From: Rhodobacteraceae bacterium UBA2553
GTDB lineage: Bacteria; Pseudomonadota; Alphaproteobacteria; Rhodobacterales; Rhodobacteraceae
NCBI GenBank assembly: GCA_002340515.1
Contig: DDMF01000155.1
Span: forward strand, 429 to 15,531
DNA: 15,103 nt
Reading direction: 5' to 3'
The position numbers and the translations under genes were made by a program. This document shows, in pieces, positions 5,778 to 11,588 of the stretch. How positions within the stretch are numbered: the first letter of the stretch is position 1; each line of letters begins with the position of its first letter. The notes beneath the pieces are model-generated. The model saw nothing but the letters and a program-made list of their open reading frames with translations. It was not told where the DNA came from and did not search any database.

Positions 5778-6098
5778 ATGAAACAGCATATCTTTGCTTT
5801 TGGGATGATGGCCGGCGCGGTGCTCTTGTCGACACATCACGCCCACGCTCAACAACAAAACTGTGCCCCGCGTCCCGCGGTGGTGGATCGGTTGGCGCAG
5901 ACCTATGGCGAAACACGTCAATCCATTGGGCTGGCCACAAACAATACCGTGGTTGAGGTGTTTGCCTCTGCGGAAAGTGGCACCTGGACCATTGTGGTAA
6001 CCAATCCTCAGGGCGTGAGCTGTTTGGTCGCCGCGGGCCGCAGTTTTGAGCAAGTGAATGAAGCGATGACCCCGGCCATGTTAGGCGAACCCGCCTAG
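5778..6098 (+). CDS. Small secreted protein of unknown function
   Basis: The 106-residue product begins with a clear Sec signal peptide: positive start MKQH, a hydrophobic core to about residue 18 and a likely cut after AHA (residue 24, before QQQNC). The mature part is about 82 residues with two cysteines (Cys29 and one in GVSCLVAAG), which could form a disulfide in the periplasm. A central segment TVVEVFASAESGTWTIVVTNPQGVSCLVAAG looks like a small beta-rich domain. I do not recognise a named family. A GGGAAG site lies upstream of the ATG. It converges with the TauE/SafE gene and faces away from mcl2, so it is probably its own transcript. Periplasmic location is inferred from the signal peptide. 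Confidence 0.75.
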   Translation: MKQHIFAFGMMAGAVLLSTHHAHAQQQNCAPRPAVVDRLAQTYGETRQSIGLATNNTVVEVFASAESGTWTIVVTNPQGVSCLVAAGRSFEQVNEAMTPAMLGEPA

Positions 6099-6112
6099 CA
6101 TCGGTTAAAAGT

Positions 6113-6138
6113 GATCTGCCCGCGCCTGTGGGCGGATC
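6113..6138. terminator. Hairpin between convergent genes, possible bidirectional terminator
   Basis: GATCTGCCCGC (6113-6123) and GTGGGCGGATC (6128-6138) form an 11-base stem with two G-T pairs and a 4-base loop. It sits between the stops of the secreted-protein gene and the TauE/SafE gene and overlaps the latter's stop codon. A short A-run precedes it on the plus strand (TTAAAAGT), which reads as a T-run for minus-strand transcripts, so it would work best for the TauE/SafE gene. No T-run follows on the plus strand. Confidence 0.45.
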
Positions 6139-6895
6139 AGGTTAACGCATCGAAAATCAGCTTGCTGCCGGTGGCGATTAAAAACAGATAGGTCAGGCCG
6201 AAAAAAGCGCGCTCGGGCATCAAATGATGCAACTTCACACCGATCCAGATGCCAATGATGCCAAAGGGCGCGAGGTAAAGATCCGCGAGTGCCGTCTGTG
6301 TTGTGAAAATCCCCAACACAAAGTAGGGGATGAATTTCATACCATTGATGGCCCAGAACACGATGACAGTTGTGGCCTGAAATGTTGTTTTATCGAGACG
6401 TCGTGAGAGCAGAAAAACAGCCGCGGGAGGTCCGCCTGCGTGGCTGATAAAGCTGGTAAATCCACCTATTGCGCCCCAAATAGCCCCCGTTTTTGCACCC
6501 ATTGGATGCGGCGCTGGTGTGATCCAGCCGCGTGCGCGGGCCAGTTGAAATGCCACAAACCCCACTGCGATAAGACCGATTAGCAAGCGGAAGAGGTCTG
6601 GATTGGCGATGCGGTAAAGTAAGGCTCCCACCAGCACCCCCGGTGCTGCGCCAAGGATCAGGGCTTTGGCCGAAAGACCATCCCATTTGCCCCAATAGGG
6701 GCGCAGCGCGGTGACATCCATAAGCATCAAAAGTGGCAACATCAGCCCAATCGCGGCCCCCGGTTCCAGAATCAGCGCAAGCAATGGGGTCGCCGCAAAA
6801 GCCGCCCCAGACCCAAACCCACCTTTGGAAATGCCCGCAAATATCACCGCCGGGATTGCGAAGGCAAAGAAAGTGAGATCGAGGATTTCGGGCAT
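6137..6895 (-). CDS. TauE/SafE family sulfite/organosulfonate exporter-like membrane protein
   Basis: The 252-residue polytopic inner-membrane protein has about seven or eight hydrophobic helices and the two-repeat layout of the TauE/SafE (DUF81) family. The first repeat has FAGISKGGFGSGAAFAATPLLAL (19-41) and the second GAIGGFTSFISHAGGPPAAVFLL, both with the glycine-rich re-entrant pattern. Members are linked to export of sulfite, sulfoacetate or related anions, or to other anion transport; no sulfonate-degradation gene is nearby, so the substrate cannot be assigned. The ribosome site before the ATG at 6895 is weak. The gene diverges from mdh with about 157 bases between them, which may carry promoters for both. 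Confidence 0.88.
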   Translation of the reverse strand: MPEILDLTFFAFAIPAVIFAGISKGGFGSGAAFAATPLLALILEPGAAIGLMLPLLMLMDVTALRPYWGKWDGLSAKALILGAAPGVLVGALLYRIANPDLFRLLIGLIAVGFVAFQLARARGWITPAPHPMGAKTGAIWGAIGGFTSFISHAGGPPAAVFLLSRRLDKTTFQATTVIVFWAINGMKFIPYFVLGIFTTQTALADLYLAPFGIIGIWIGVKLHHLMPERAFFGLTYLFLIATGSKLIFDALT

Positions 6896-6924
6896 AAATA
6901 ACTCGTTTCTTGTGCATTTATTGG

Positions 6925-6938
6925 CGCTTTAGCGCTAT
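6925..6938. promoter_or_regulatory. LacI-type palindrome upstream of mdh (TAGCGCTA, with CGCTTTAGCG)
   Basis: TAGCGCTA (6930-6937) is a perfect palindrome with a central CG, as LacI-family operators have. It overlaps CGCTTTAGCG (6925-6934), which is repeated upstream of sdhC (1655-1664). In R. sphaeroides the LacI-family regulator CceR is described as activating TCA-cycle genes, so it is a candidate; I am not certain of its consensus. The site would lie around -48 from the proposed mdh start. Confidence 0.4.
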
Positions 6939-6946
6939 CGCCTTCG

Positions 6947-6975
6947 TCGACAGCACACAAGATGTGATCTATGCC
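6947..6975 (+). promoter_or_regulatory. Possible mdh promoter
   Basis: TCGACA (6947-6952, five of six matches to the -35 consensus) is 17 bases from TATGCC (6970-6975, three of six matches to -10). The start would fall near 6982, about 70 nt ahead of the mdh ATG. A small inverted repeat TGCCGC-AGC-GCGGCA (6972-6986) overlaps the -10. The weak -10 would suit an activator-dependent promoter. This is a sequence-match proposal only. Confidence 0.3.
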
Positions 6976-7052
6976 GCAGCGCGGCAGCCTTGCGCAAAAG
7001 CGACATTCGCCCTAGGGATAGCGCCAGATTTAACGGATCAAGGATCAAACTC

Positions 7053-8015
7053 ATGGCACGACCCAAAATCGCCCTCATCGGTTCGGGGATGATCGGTGGC
7101 ACTCTGGCACACCTCGCAGCTTTGAAAGAATTAGGCGACATCGTTCTGTTCGACATCGCTGATGGCATCCCCCAAGGTAAAGCTTTGGATATTGCTGAAA
7201 GCGGACCTGTCGAAGGGATCGACGCCGCAATGTCTGGCACCACAGATTATGCTGACATCGCAGGTGCGGACGTTTGCATCGTGACCGCCGGTGTTGCGCG
7301 TAAACCCGGCATGAGCCGCGACGACCTGTTGGGCATCAACCTGAAAGTTATGAAATCCGTTGGCGAAGGCATTGCCGCCCATGCGCCAGACGCGTTTGTG
7401 ATCTGTATCACCAACCCGCTGGACGCCATGGTTTGGGCGCTGCGCGAGTTTTCAGGTCTGCCGCACCAGAAGGTGGTTGGCATGGCAGGTGTGCTCGATT
7501 CAGCGCGCTTCCGTCACTTCCTGTCGGTCGAATTTGATGTGTCCATGCGCGACGTGAATGCGTTTGTGTTGGGCGGTCATGGCGACACTATGGTGCCATT
7601 GGCCCGTTACTCGACCGTTGGCGGTATTCCGTTGCCGGATCTTGTGGCGATGGGTTGGACCACGCAAGAGAAACTGGACGCAATCATTCAGCGTACCCGT
7701 GATGGCGGCGCCGAAATTGTTGGCCTGTTGAAAACTGGCTCCGCGTACTACGCCCCGGCCGCGTCTGCGATTGAAATGGCGCAAGCTTACCTTAATGACC
7801 AACGCCGTTTGCTGCCATGTGCGGCTTATGTTGATGGCGCGCTGGGTCTTGAGGGCATGTATGTTGGCGTTCCGACCATCATTGGTGCCAACGGCATCGA
7901 AAAGGTTGTGGACATCAAGCTGAACAAAGACGAACAAGCCATGTTCGACAAATCAGTTGATGCGGTTAAAGGTTTGGTTGAAGCCTGTAAGGCGATCGAC
8001 AGCTCGTTGGCATAA
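7053..8015 (+). CDS. mdh: Malate dehydrogenase, NAD-dependent (LDH-like type)
   Basis: It oxidises malate to oxaloacetate with NAD in the cytoplasmic TCA cycle. The 320-residue product matches the family length and has the Rossmann motif GSGMIGG (10-16), Asp34 at the end of strand 2 as expected for NAD specificity, substrate-binding arginines Arg83 and Arg89 in the mobile loop VARKPGMSRDD, ITNPLDAMVW (119-128), the catalytic pair Asp149 and His176 (VLDSARFR and GGHGDTMVPL), and Arg152. The loop arginine indicates malate rather than lactate. I chose the ATG at 7053, preceded by AAGGA, because the family starts MARPKIALIG; the frame extends upstream to a TTG at 6990 without conservation. The stop overlaps the start of the next gene (TAATG). 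The gene heads the plus-strand TCA block. Confidence 0.97.
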   Translation: MARPKIALIGSGMIGGTLAHLAALKELGDIVLFDIADGIPQGKALDIAESGPVEGIDAAMSGTTDYADIAGADVCIVTAGVARKPGMSRDDLLGINLKVMKSVGEGIAAHAPDAFVICITNPLDAMVWALREFSGLPHQKVVGMAGVLDSARFRHFLSVEFDVSMRDVNAFVLGGHGDTMVPLARYSTVGGIPLPDLVAMGWTTQEKLDAIIQRTRDGGAEIVGLLKTGSAYYAPAASAIEMAQAYLNDQRRLLPCAAYVDGALGLEGMYVGVPTIIGANGIEKVVDIKLNKDEQAMFDKSVDAVKGLVEACKAIDSSLA

Positions 8016-8668
8016 TGTCCTTGAGACCAAAATACTTCAATGTGGCCGCCGTTTTTGCGGCCACATTTGTTTTTACCCAATCCCTTTTTGTGGACGCAAG
8101 TTTTGCCCAACCGATTTTTGAAGATGAGACTTTCCCTCGGCCGCGTCAGCAGGTGTCCATCGACCTGGATGGGGACGGTACTCCCGATCGGGTGTTGGTT
8201 TACGCCCTGAACAGATCCTTTGATATTTTATCTTATGAGCTGGGCTATGGCGCGGACGACTTTGGCGAGAGGGAAACGTTTATCGTCCCGGTCAACCGGT
8301 CTGACTTTGACAGTCTTGCGCTTTTGCCAAACGGAAATGTCACGCTCACCTGGGGATGTTTTGCCTGCGGACGTTATCACAGCCACACATCCCTCACCCT
8401 TCGGCTAATGAACGATCACCTTCAGGTCATTGGCTATGACCATACCTATGCAGACCGCATGTTTGCGGCGGTGTTTTCGTGCTCGGTCAACCTGATCACG
8501 GGGAAAACCATCATTGAGGCCGACGACGTGGAGCGGATCATGCTGAAAACGCCTGAACGCACGACACATTTGAAGGATTACGATTTTGACAGCACGCCAA
8601 AAGCCTGTGGCGCGCTGCGCAAATATGATGATGCGTTTATGGAAATGCATTTTGGGGATAAGCGTTAA
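8015..8668 (+). CDS. Secreted protein with an EF-hand-like Asp-rich loop, coupled to mdh
   Basis: The 217-residue product has an N-terminal signal peptide (hydrophobic from about residue 9 to 26, likely cut after ASFA at residue 31). Near the mature N-terminus is a calcium-loop-like DLDGDGTPDRVLVY segment (Asp50, 52, 54, 58), similar to dockerin, FG-GAP and EF-hand repeats. Further on are CFACGRYH, which has paired cysteines, a beta-rich stretch LTLRLMNDHLQVIGYDHTYADR, and SCSVNLITGKTI. This order resembles a family of uncharacterised periplasmic proteins, but I cannot name it. The ATG shares its first A with the mdh stop (TAATG), so its translation is very probably coupled to mdh. No metabolic role is evident. 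It ends 221 bases before sucC. Confidence 0.8.
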   Translation: MSLRPKYFNVAAVFAATFVFTQSLFVDASFAQPIFEDETFPRPRQQVSIDLDGDGTPDRVLVYALNRSFDILSYELGYGADDFGERETFIVPVNRSDFDSLALLPNGNVTLTWGCFACGRYHSHTSLTLRLMNDHLQVIGYDHTYADRMFAAVFSCSVNLITGKTIIEADDVERIMLKTPERTTHLKDYDFDSTPKACGALRKYDDAFMEMHFGDKR

Positions 8669-8747
8669 GCGTTGAATCTGATCGTCCGTTCGGTGAATGC
8701 GGCGATTCACACCTAAAATACGTCTTTCGCGCCTACAGCCATATTTT

Positions 8748-8776
8748 GTGATCACACATTTTAAGGGTGTGATCAC
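8748..8776. promoter_or_regulatory. Paired GTGATCAC palindromes upstream of sucC
   Basis: GTGATCAC occurs at 8748-8755 (in TTTTGTGATCACA) and 8769-8776 (in TGTGATCACAAAA), 21 bp apart centre to centre, exactly as upstream of sdhC. The downstream site ends four bases before a good -35 element, so the centres lie near -43 and -64 from the inferred start. That is activator, not repressor, geometry. AkgR (GntR family) is a candidate from work in R. sphaeroides. Confidence 0.75.
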
Positions 8777-8780
8777 AAAA

Positions 8781-8809
8781 GTGACAAAAACACCTGAAAA
8801 ACGAATAAT
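8781..8809 (+). promoter_or_regulatory. sucC operon promoter
   Basis: GTGACA (8781-8786, five of six matches to TTGACA) and AATAAT (8804-8809, five of six matches to TATAAT) are separated by the ideal 17 bases. Transcription would begin near 8816, giving a leader of about 73 nt before the sucC ATG. Immediately upstream sits the GTGATCAC pair. This is the best promoter match I see in the window. Confidence 0.65.
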
Positions 8810-8889
8810 TGAACCGAAAACCGTTTCTTTACATGTTCTGTTGTGCATTCTGACCCAGAGTAAATGGACCAACTGGATAGGATGATTTC

Positions 8890-10083
8890 ATGAACATTCA
8901 TGAATACCAGGCGAAGGCCCTTCTGAAATCTTACGGCGCACCCGTTTCTGACGGTCGTGTTGTGCTGAAAGCAGAAGATGCAAAAACCGCCGCAGGTGAA
9001 CTCGATGGCCCCCTTTGGGTGGTAAAAGCACAAATTCACGCTGGTGGCCGCGGCAAAGGTTCCTTTAAGGAAGCTGACGCTGGCGAAAAGGGCGGTGTTC
9101 GCCTGACCAAATCGGTTGAAGAAGCCGCGGAAGAAGCCAAAAAGATGCTAGGCCGCACGCTGGTCACGCACCAAACCGGCCCCGTCGGCAAACAAGTCAA
9201 CCGCATCTATATTGAGGCCGGTTCCGGCATCGATCGCGAACTTTACCTCGCTCTGCTAGTGGATCGCCAAACATCGCGCATCTCGTTTGTATGCTCAACA
9301 GAAGGCGGCATGGACATTGAAGAGGTGGCTGAAGCGACCCCTGAAAAAATCCTGAGCTTCTCGGTTGATCCTGCCACGGGGTATCAAGGCTTTCACGGTC
9401 GCCGTATTGCGTTCTCGCTGGGCCTCGAAGGCGCGCAGGTCAAACAATGCGTTAAACTGATGGGCCAGCTCTATAAAGCTTTCATTGAGAAAGACATGGA
9501 GATGCTGGAGATCAACCCGCTGATCGTATCTGACAGCGGCGACATCAAAGTGCTGGATGCCAAGGTCAGCTTTGATGGCAACGCGCTGTATCGTCACGGG
9601 GACATCGCCGAATTGCGCGACGTGACCGAAGAAGACGCGAAAGAGCTGGAAGCCTCTAAGTACGACCTGAACTACATCACCCTTGATGGTGAAATCGGTT
9701 GTATGGTGAACGGTGCTGGTCTGGCGATGGCCACGATGGACATCATTAAGCTGTATGGTGCTGAGCCTGCCAACTTCCTCGACGTAGGTGGCGGCGCGAC
9801 CAAAGAAAAGGTCACCGAAGCGTTCAAAATCATCACCTCGGATCCCAAAGTGAAGGGCATTCTGGTCAACATCTTCGGCGGCATCATGCGCTGTGATGTG
9901 ATTGCCGAGGGTGTGGTTGCAGCCGTGAAAGAAGTGGGTCTGCAAGTGCCGCTTGTTGTGCGCCTAGAAGGCACCAACGTGGAGCAGGGCAAAGAGATCA
10001 TCAACACCTCTGGCCTGAACGTGATCGCCGCTGACAACCTGTCAGACGGTGCTGAGAAAATCGTGAAAGCGGTGAAGGGTTAA
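8890..10083 (+). CDS. sucC: Succinyl-CoA synthetase (ADP-forming) beta subunit
   Basis: Nucleotide-binding and dimer-forming subunit of succinyl-CoA synthetase, which converts succinyl-CoA to succinate with substrate-level phosphorylation. The 397-residue product has the family's usual length. An ATP-grasp domain comes first: MNIHEYQAKALL, with Lys46 in VVKAQIHAGGRGKG (44-57) and the metal-binding EINPLIV and LDAKVSFDGNAL segments. The C-terminal CoA-ligase domain follows, with NGAGLAMATMD, FLDVGGGA and NIFGGIMRCD. The start has a moderate AGGATG site and the characteristic MNIHEYQAK beginning. The gene is first after the paired palindromes and promoter. A lipoprotein gene separates it from its partner sucD. 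Confidence 0.97.
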   Translation: MNIHEYQAKALLKSYGAPVSDGRVVLKAEDAKTAAGELDGPLWVVKAQIHAGGRGKGSFKEADAGEKGGVRLTKSVEEAAEEAKKMLGRTLVTHQTGPVGKQVNRIYIEAGSGIDRELYLALLVDRQTSRISFVCSTEGGMDIEEVAEATPEKILSFSVDPATGYQGFHGRRIAFSLGLEGAQVKQCVKLMGQLYKAFIEKDMEMLEINPLIVSDSGDIKVLDAKVSFDGNALYRHGDIAELRDVTEEDAKELEASKYDLNYITLDGEIGCMVNGAGLAMATMDIIKLYGAEPANFLDVGGGATKEKVTEAFKIITSDPKVKGILVNIFGGIMRCDVIAEGVVAAVKEVGLQVPLVVRLEGTNVEQGKEIINTSGLNVIAADNLSDGAEKIVKAVKG

Positions 10084-10086
10084 CGG

Positions 10087-10620
10087 ATGCGCTTCGGGTC
10101 TACAGTATTTGTGTTTGCATTGGCTTCCGCATTGGTCGGCTGTGTCAAGCCGGACCAGATGGATAAAACCACCAAATCCAATACTGTTGGGCCGGGTGCC
10201 GCTTATGTAGATACCGCTTTTGCCGCTACATTGTTCAAGAATGTTTGCGTTGCGACACGTCCATCTTTTGAGCGCGGTAGAAAGAATATCTCTAAAGCCG
10301 GGTTCGCTAAGCACGACCGCAAGTCGGATATCTACTATGACAGACGTTTCGATCTCTCGTTTAAGATCGGGAAGCTTGATGGTGGAGTGACACGCGGATG
10401 TTCCATGGTGTTTGCCTCAAGAGAGAAAGCGCAAGTTCTAGCTTTCTTTTTTGGCAGTGTCGTGGCGGACATGACAACGCGAAAACCCGAAATCTTCATC
10501 TCTGATAACCGCAGAAATTCACAAGTTGACTTACCTCACGGGCAAAGCTTTTGGCTGCTCGAGTTAGGGAAGGAAAACGGCCGCAAATATTACCAAGCGG
10601 TGATTGCTGGTCAATACTAA
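10087..10620 (+). CDS. Predicted lipoprotein of unknown function between sucC and sucD
   Basis: The 177-residue product starts with a short lipoprotein signal peptide and a lipobox LVGC (16-19), so Cys19 should be lipid-modified; Val at +2 would favour sorting to the outer membrane. The mature part is about 159 residues, basic, with two further cysteines (NVCVATRP and TRGCSMVF) and ends KYYQAVIAGQY. I do not recognise a family. It begins 3 nt after the sucC stop and ends 15 nt before sucD, so it must be co-transcribed with both. Its base composition looks somewhat more AT-rich than the strongly expressed neighbours. No ribosome site is obvious, so translation may be coupled to the end of sucC. 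It has no expected role in succinyl-CoA synthetase, whose subunits are cytoplasmic. Confidence 0.8.
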   Translation: MRFGSTVFVFALASALVGCVKPDQMDKTTKSNTVGPGAAYVDTAFAATLFKNVCVATRPSFERGRKNISKAGFAKHDRKSDIYYDRRFDLSFKIGKLDGGVTRGCSMVFASREKAQVLAFFFGSVVADMTTRKPEIFISDNRRNSQVDLPHGQSFWLLELGKENGRKYYQAVIAGQY

Positions 10621-10635
10621 CAAGGAGACTACCAC

Positions 10636-11520
10636 ATGGCAGTCCTTATCGACGAAAATACCAAGGTGATCTGTCAGGGCTTTACCGGCTCTCAGGGCAC
10701 TTTCCACTCGGAACAGGCCATTGCTTATGGCACCAAAATGGTCGGCGGTGTGACGCCGGGCAAAGGTGGCATGGATCATCTTGGCCTTCCGGTCTTTAAC
10801 TCGGTGCATGAGGCGAAAGCCAAGACCGAAGCAAACGCCTCGGTCATCTATGTACCGCCGCCCTTCGCTGCGGATTCGATCCTCGAAGCGATTGATGCCG
10901 AGATGGAGCTGATTGTCTGCATCACCGAAGGCATCCCCGTGCTGGACATGATGTCCGTGCAACGCGCGCTGGATGGATCGAAATCGCGCCTGATCGGGCC
11001 AAACTGCCCCGGCGTGATCACGCCTGATGCGTGCAAAATCGGCATTATGCCCGGCCATATCCACAAACGTGGTTCAGTCGGTGTTGTGTCGCGTTCGGGC
11101 ACATTGACCTATGAAGCCGTGAAACAGACGTCTGACATTGGCCTTGGCCAGTCAACCGCTGTTGGCATCGGCGGCGACCCGATCAAAGGCACCGAGCATA
11201 TCGACGTTTTGGACATGTTCCTTGACGATGATGAAACTCATTCGATCATCATGATCGGTGAAATCGGGGGCTCCGCCGAAGAAGAAGCTGCTGAGTTCCT
11301 GGCCGAGCAGAAGAAAAAAGGCCGCTGGAAACCAGTTGCTGGTTTCATCGCTGGTCGCACGGCCCCTCCCGGTCGTCGCATGGGCCACGCCGGCGCGATT
11401 GTTGCTGGCGGCAAAGGCGGTGCTGAGGACAAGATCGAAGCCATGAAGTCGGCCGGTATCGTTGTGGCAGACAGCCCCGCGACTTTGGGTGAAGCTGTTC
11501 TTGCAGCGATTGCCAAATAA
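10636..11520 (+). CDS. sucD: Succinyl-CoA synthetase alpha subunit
   Basis: CoA-binding, phosphohistidine-carrying subunit of succinyl-CoA synthetase. The 294-residue product shows the N-terminal CoA-binding Rossmann domain (VICQGFTGSQGTFHS, 11-25; GGVTPGKGG, 37-45), IGPNCPGVITP (120-130), VVSRSGTLTYE (150-160) and the active-site histidine His251 in GRRMGHAGAIVAGG. A strong AAGGAG site precedes the ATG. It works with sucC as an alpha2beta2 or alpha-beta enzyme although an unrelated lipoprotein gene separates the two. It is followed by a perfect GC-rich hairpin before sucA. A GTGATCAC sequence inside this gene (11014-11021) is explained by the conserved PGVITP codons. Confidence 0.97.
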   Translation: MAVLIDENTKVICQGFTGSQGTFHSEQAIAYGTKMVGGVTPGKGGMDHLGLPVFNSVHEAKAKTEANASVIYVPPPFAADSILEAIDAEMELIVCITEGIPVLDMMSVQRALDGSKSRLIGPNCPGVITPDACKIGIMPGHIHKRGSVGVVSRSGTLTYEAVKQTSDIGLGQSTAVGIGGDPIKGTEHIDVLDMFLDDDETHSIIMIGEIGGSAEEEAAEFLAEQKKKGRWKPVAGFIAGRTAPPGRRMGHAGAIVAGGKGGAEDKIEAMKSAGIVVADSPATLGEAVLAAIAK

Positions 11521-11532
11521 ACATTTCAAATC

Positions 11533-11562
11533 GCGCGCGCCCGGTATGGTCTGGGCGCGCGC
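11533..11562 (+). terminator. Perfect GC-rich hairpin between sucD and sucA
   Basis: GCGCGCGCCC (11533-11542) and GGGCGCGCGC (11553-11562) are perfect 10-base inverted arms with a 10-base loop. They lie 13 nt after the sucD stop and 26 nt before the sucA ATG. The following sequence (ATTCCAATTTC) is only weakly T-rich. It may be a partial terminator or mRNA stabiliser that sets sucCD against sucAB levels, since the remaining space and weak ribosome site leave no obvious new promoter for sucA. Confidence 0.6.
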
Positions 11563-11588
11563 ATTCCAATTTCAGTTGAGACCGACAC

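Noticed and set aside
5562..6053. A 163-residue minus-strand frame over the intergenic region
   Set aside because: It overlaps the signal-peptide gene on the plus strand, shows no domain pattern and has the composition of a shadow frame.
6390..6917. A 175-residue minus-strand frame over the TauE/SafE gene
   Set aside because: It is a shifted frame on the same strand as a clear transmembrane protein; its sequence lacks any family features.
6990..7052. Upstream extension of mdh to a TTG codon
   Set aside because: The added residues are not conserved in the family, no ribosome site precedes the TTG, and AAGGA fits the ATG at 7053.
8693..8710. Inverted repeat GTGAAT-N6-ATTCAC as a terminator after the mdh-coupled gene
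   Set aside because: It has only six base pairs and no T-run follows, so it is too weak to call.
9295..9945. A 216-residue minus-strand frame opposite sucC
   Set aside because: It lies wholly antisense to sucC and has no ribosome site or recognisable domain.
11014..11021. A fifth GTGATCAC palindrome
   Set aside because: It lies inside sucD in conserved codons (PGVIT) with no partner at 21 bp and no nearby promoter, so coding constraint explains it.
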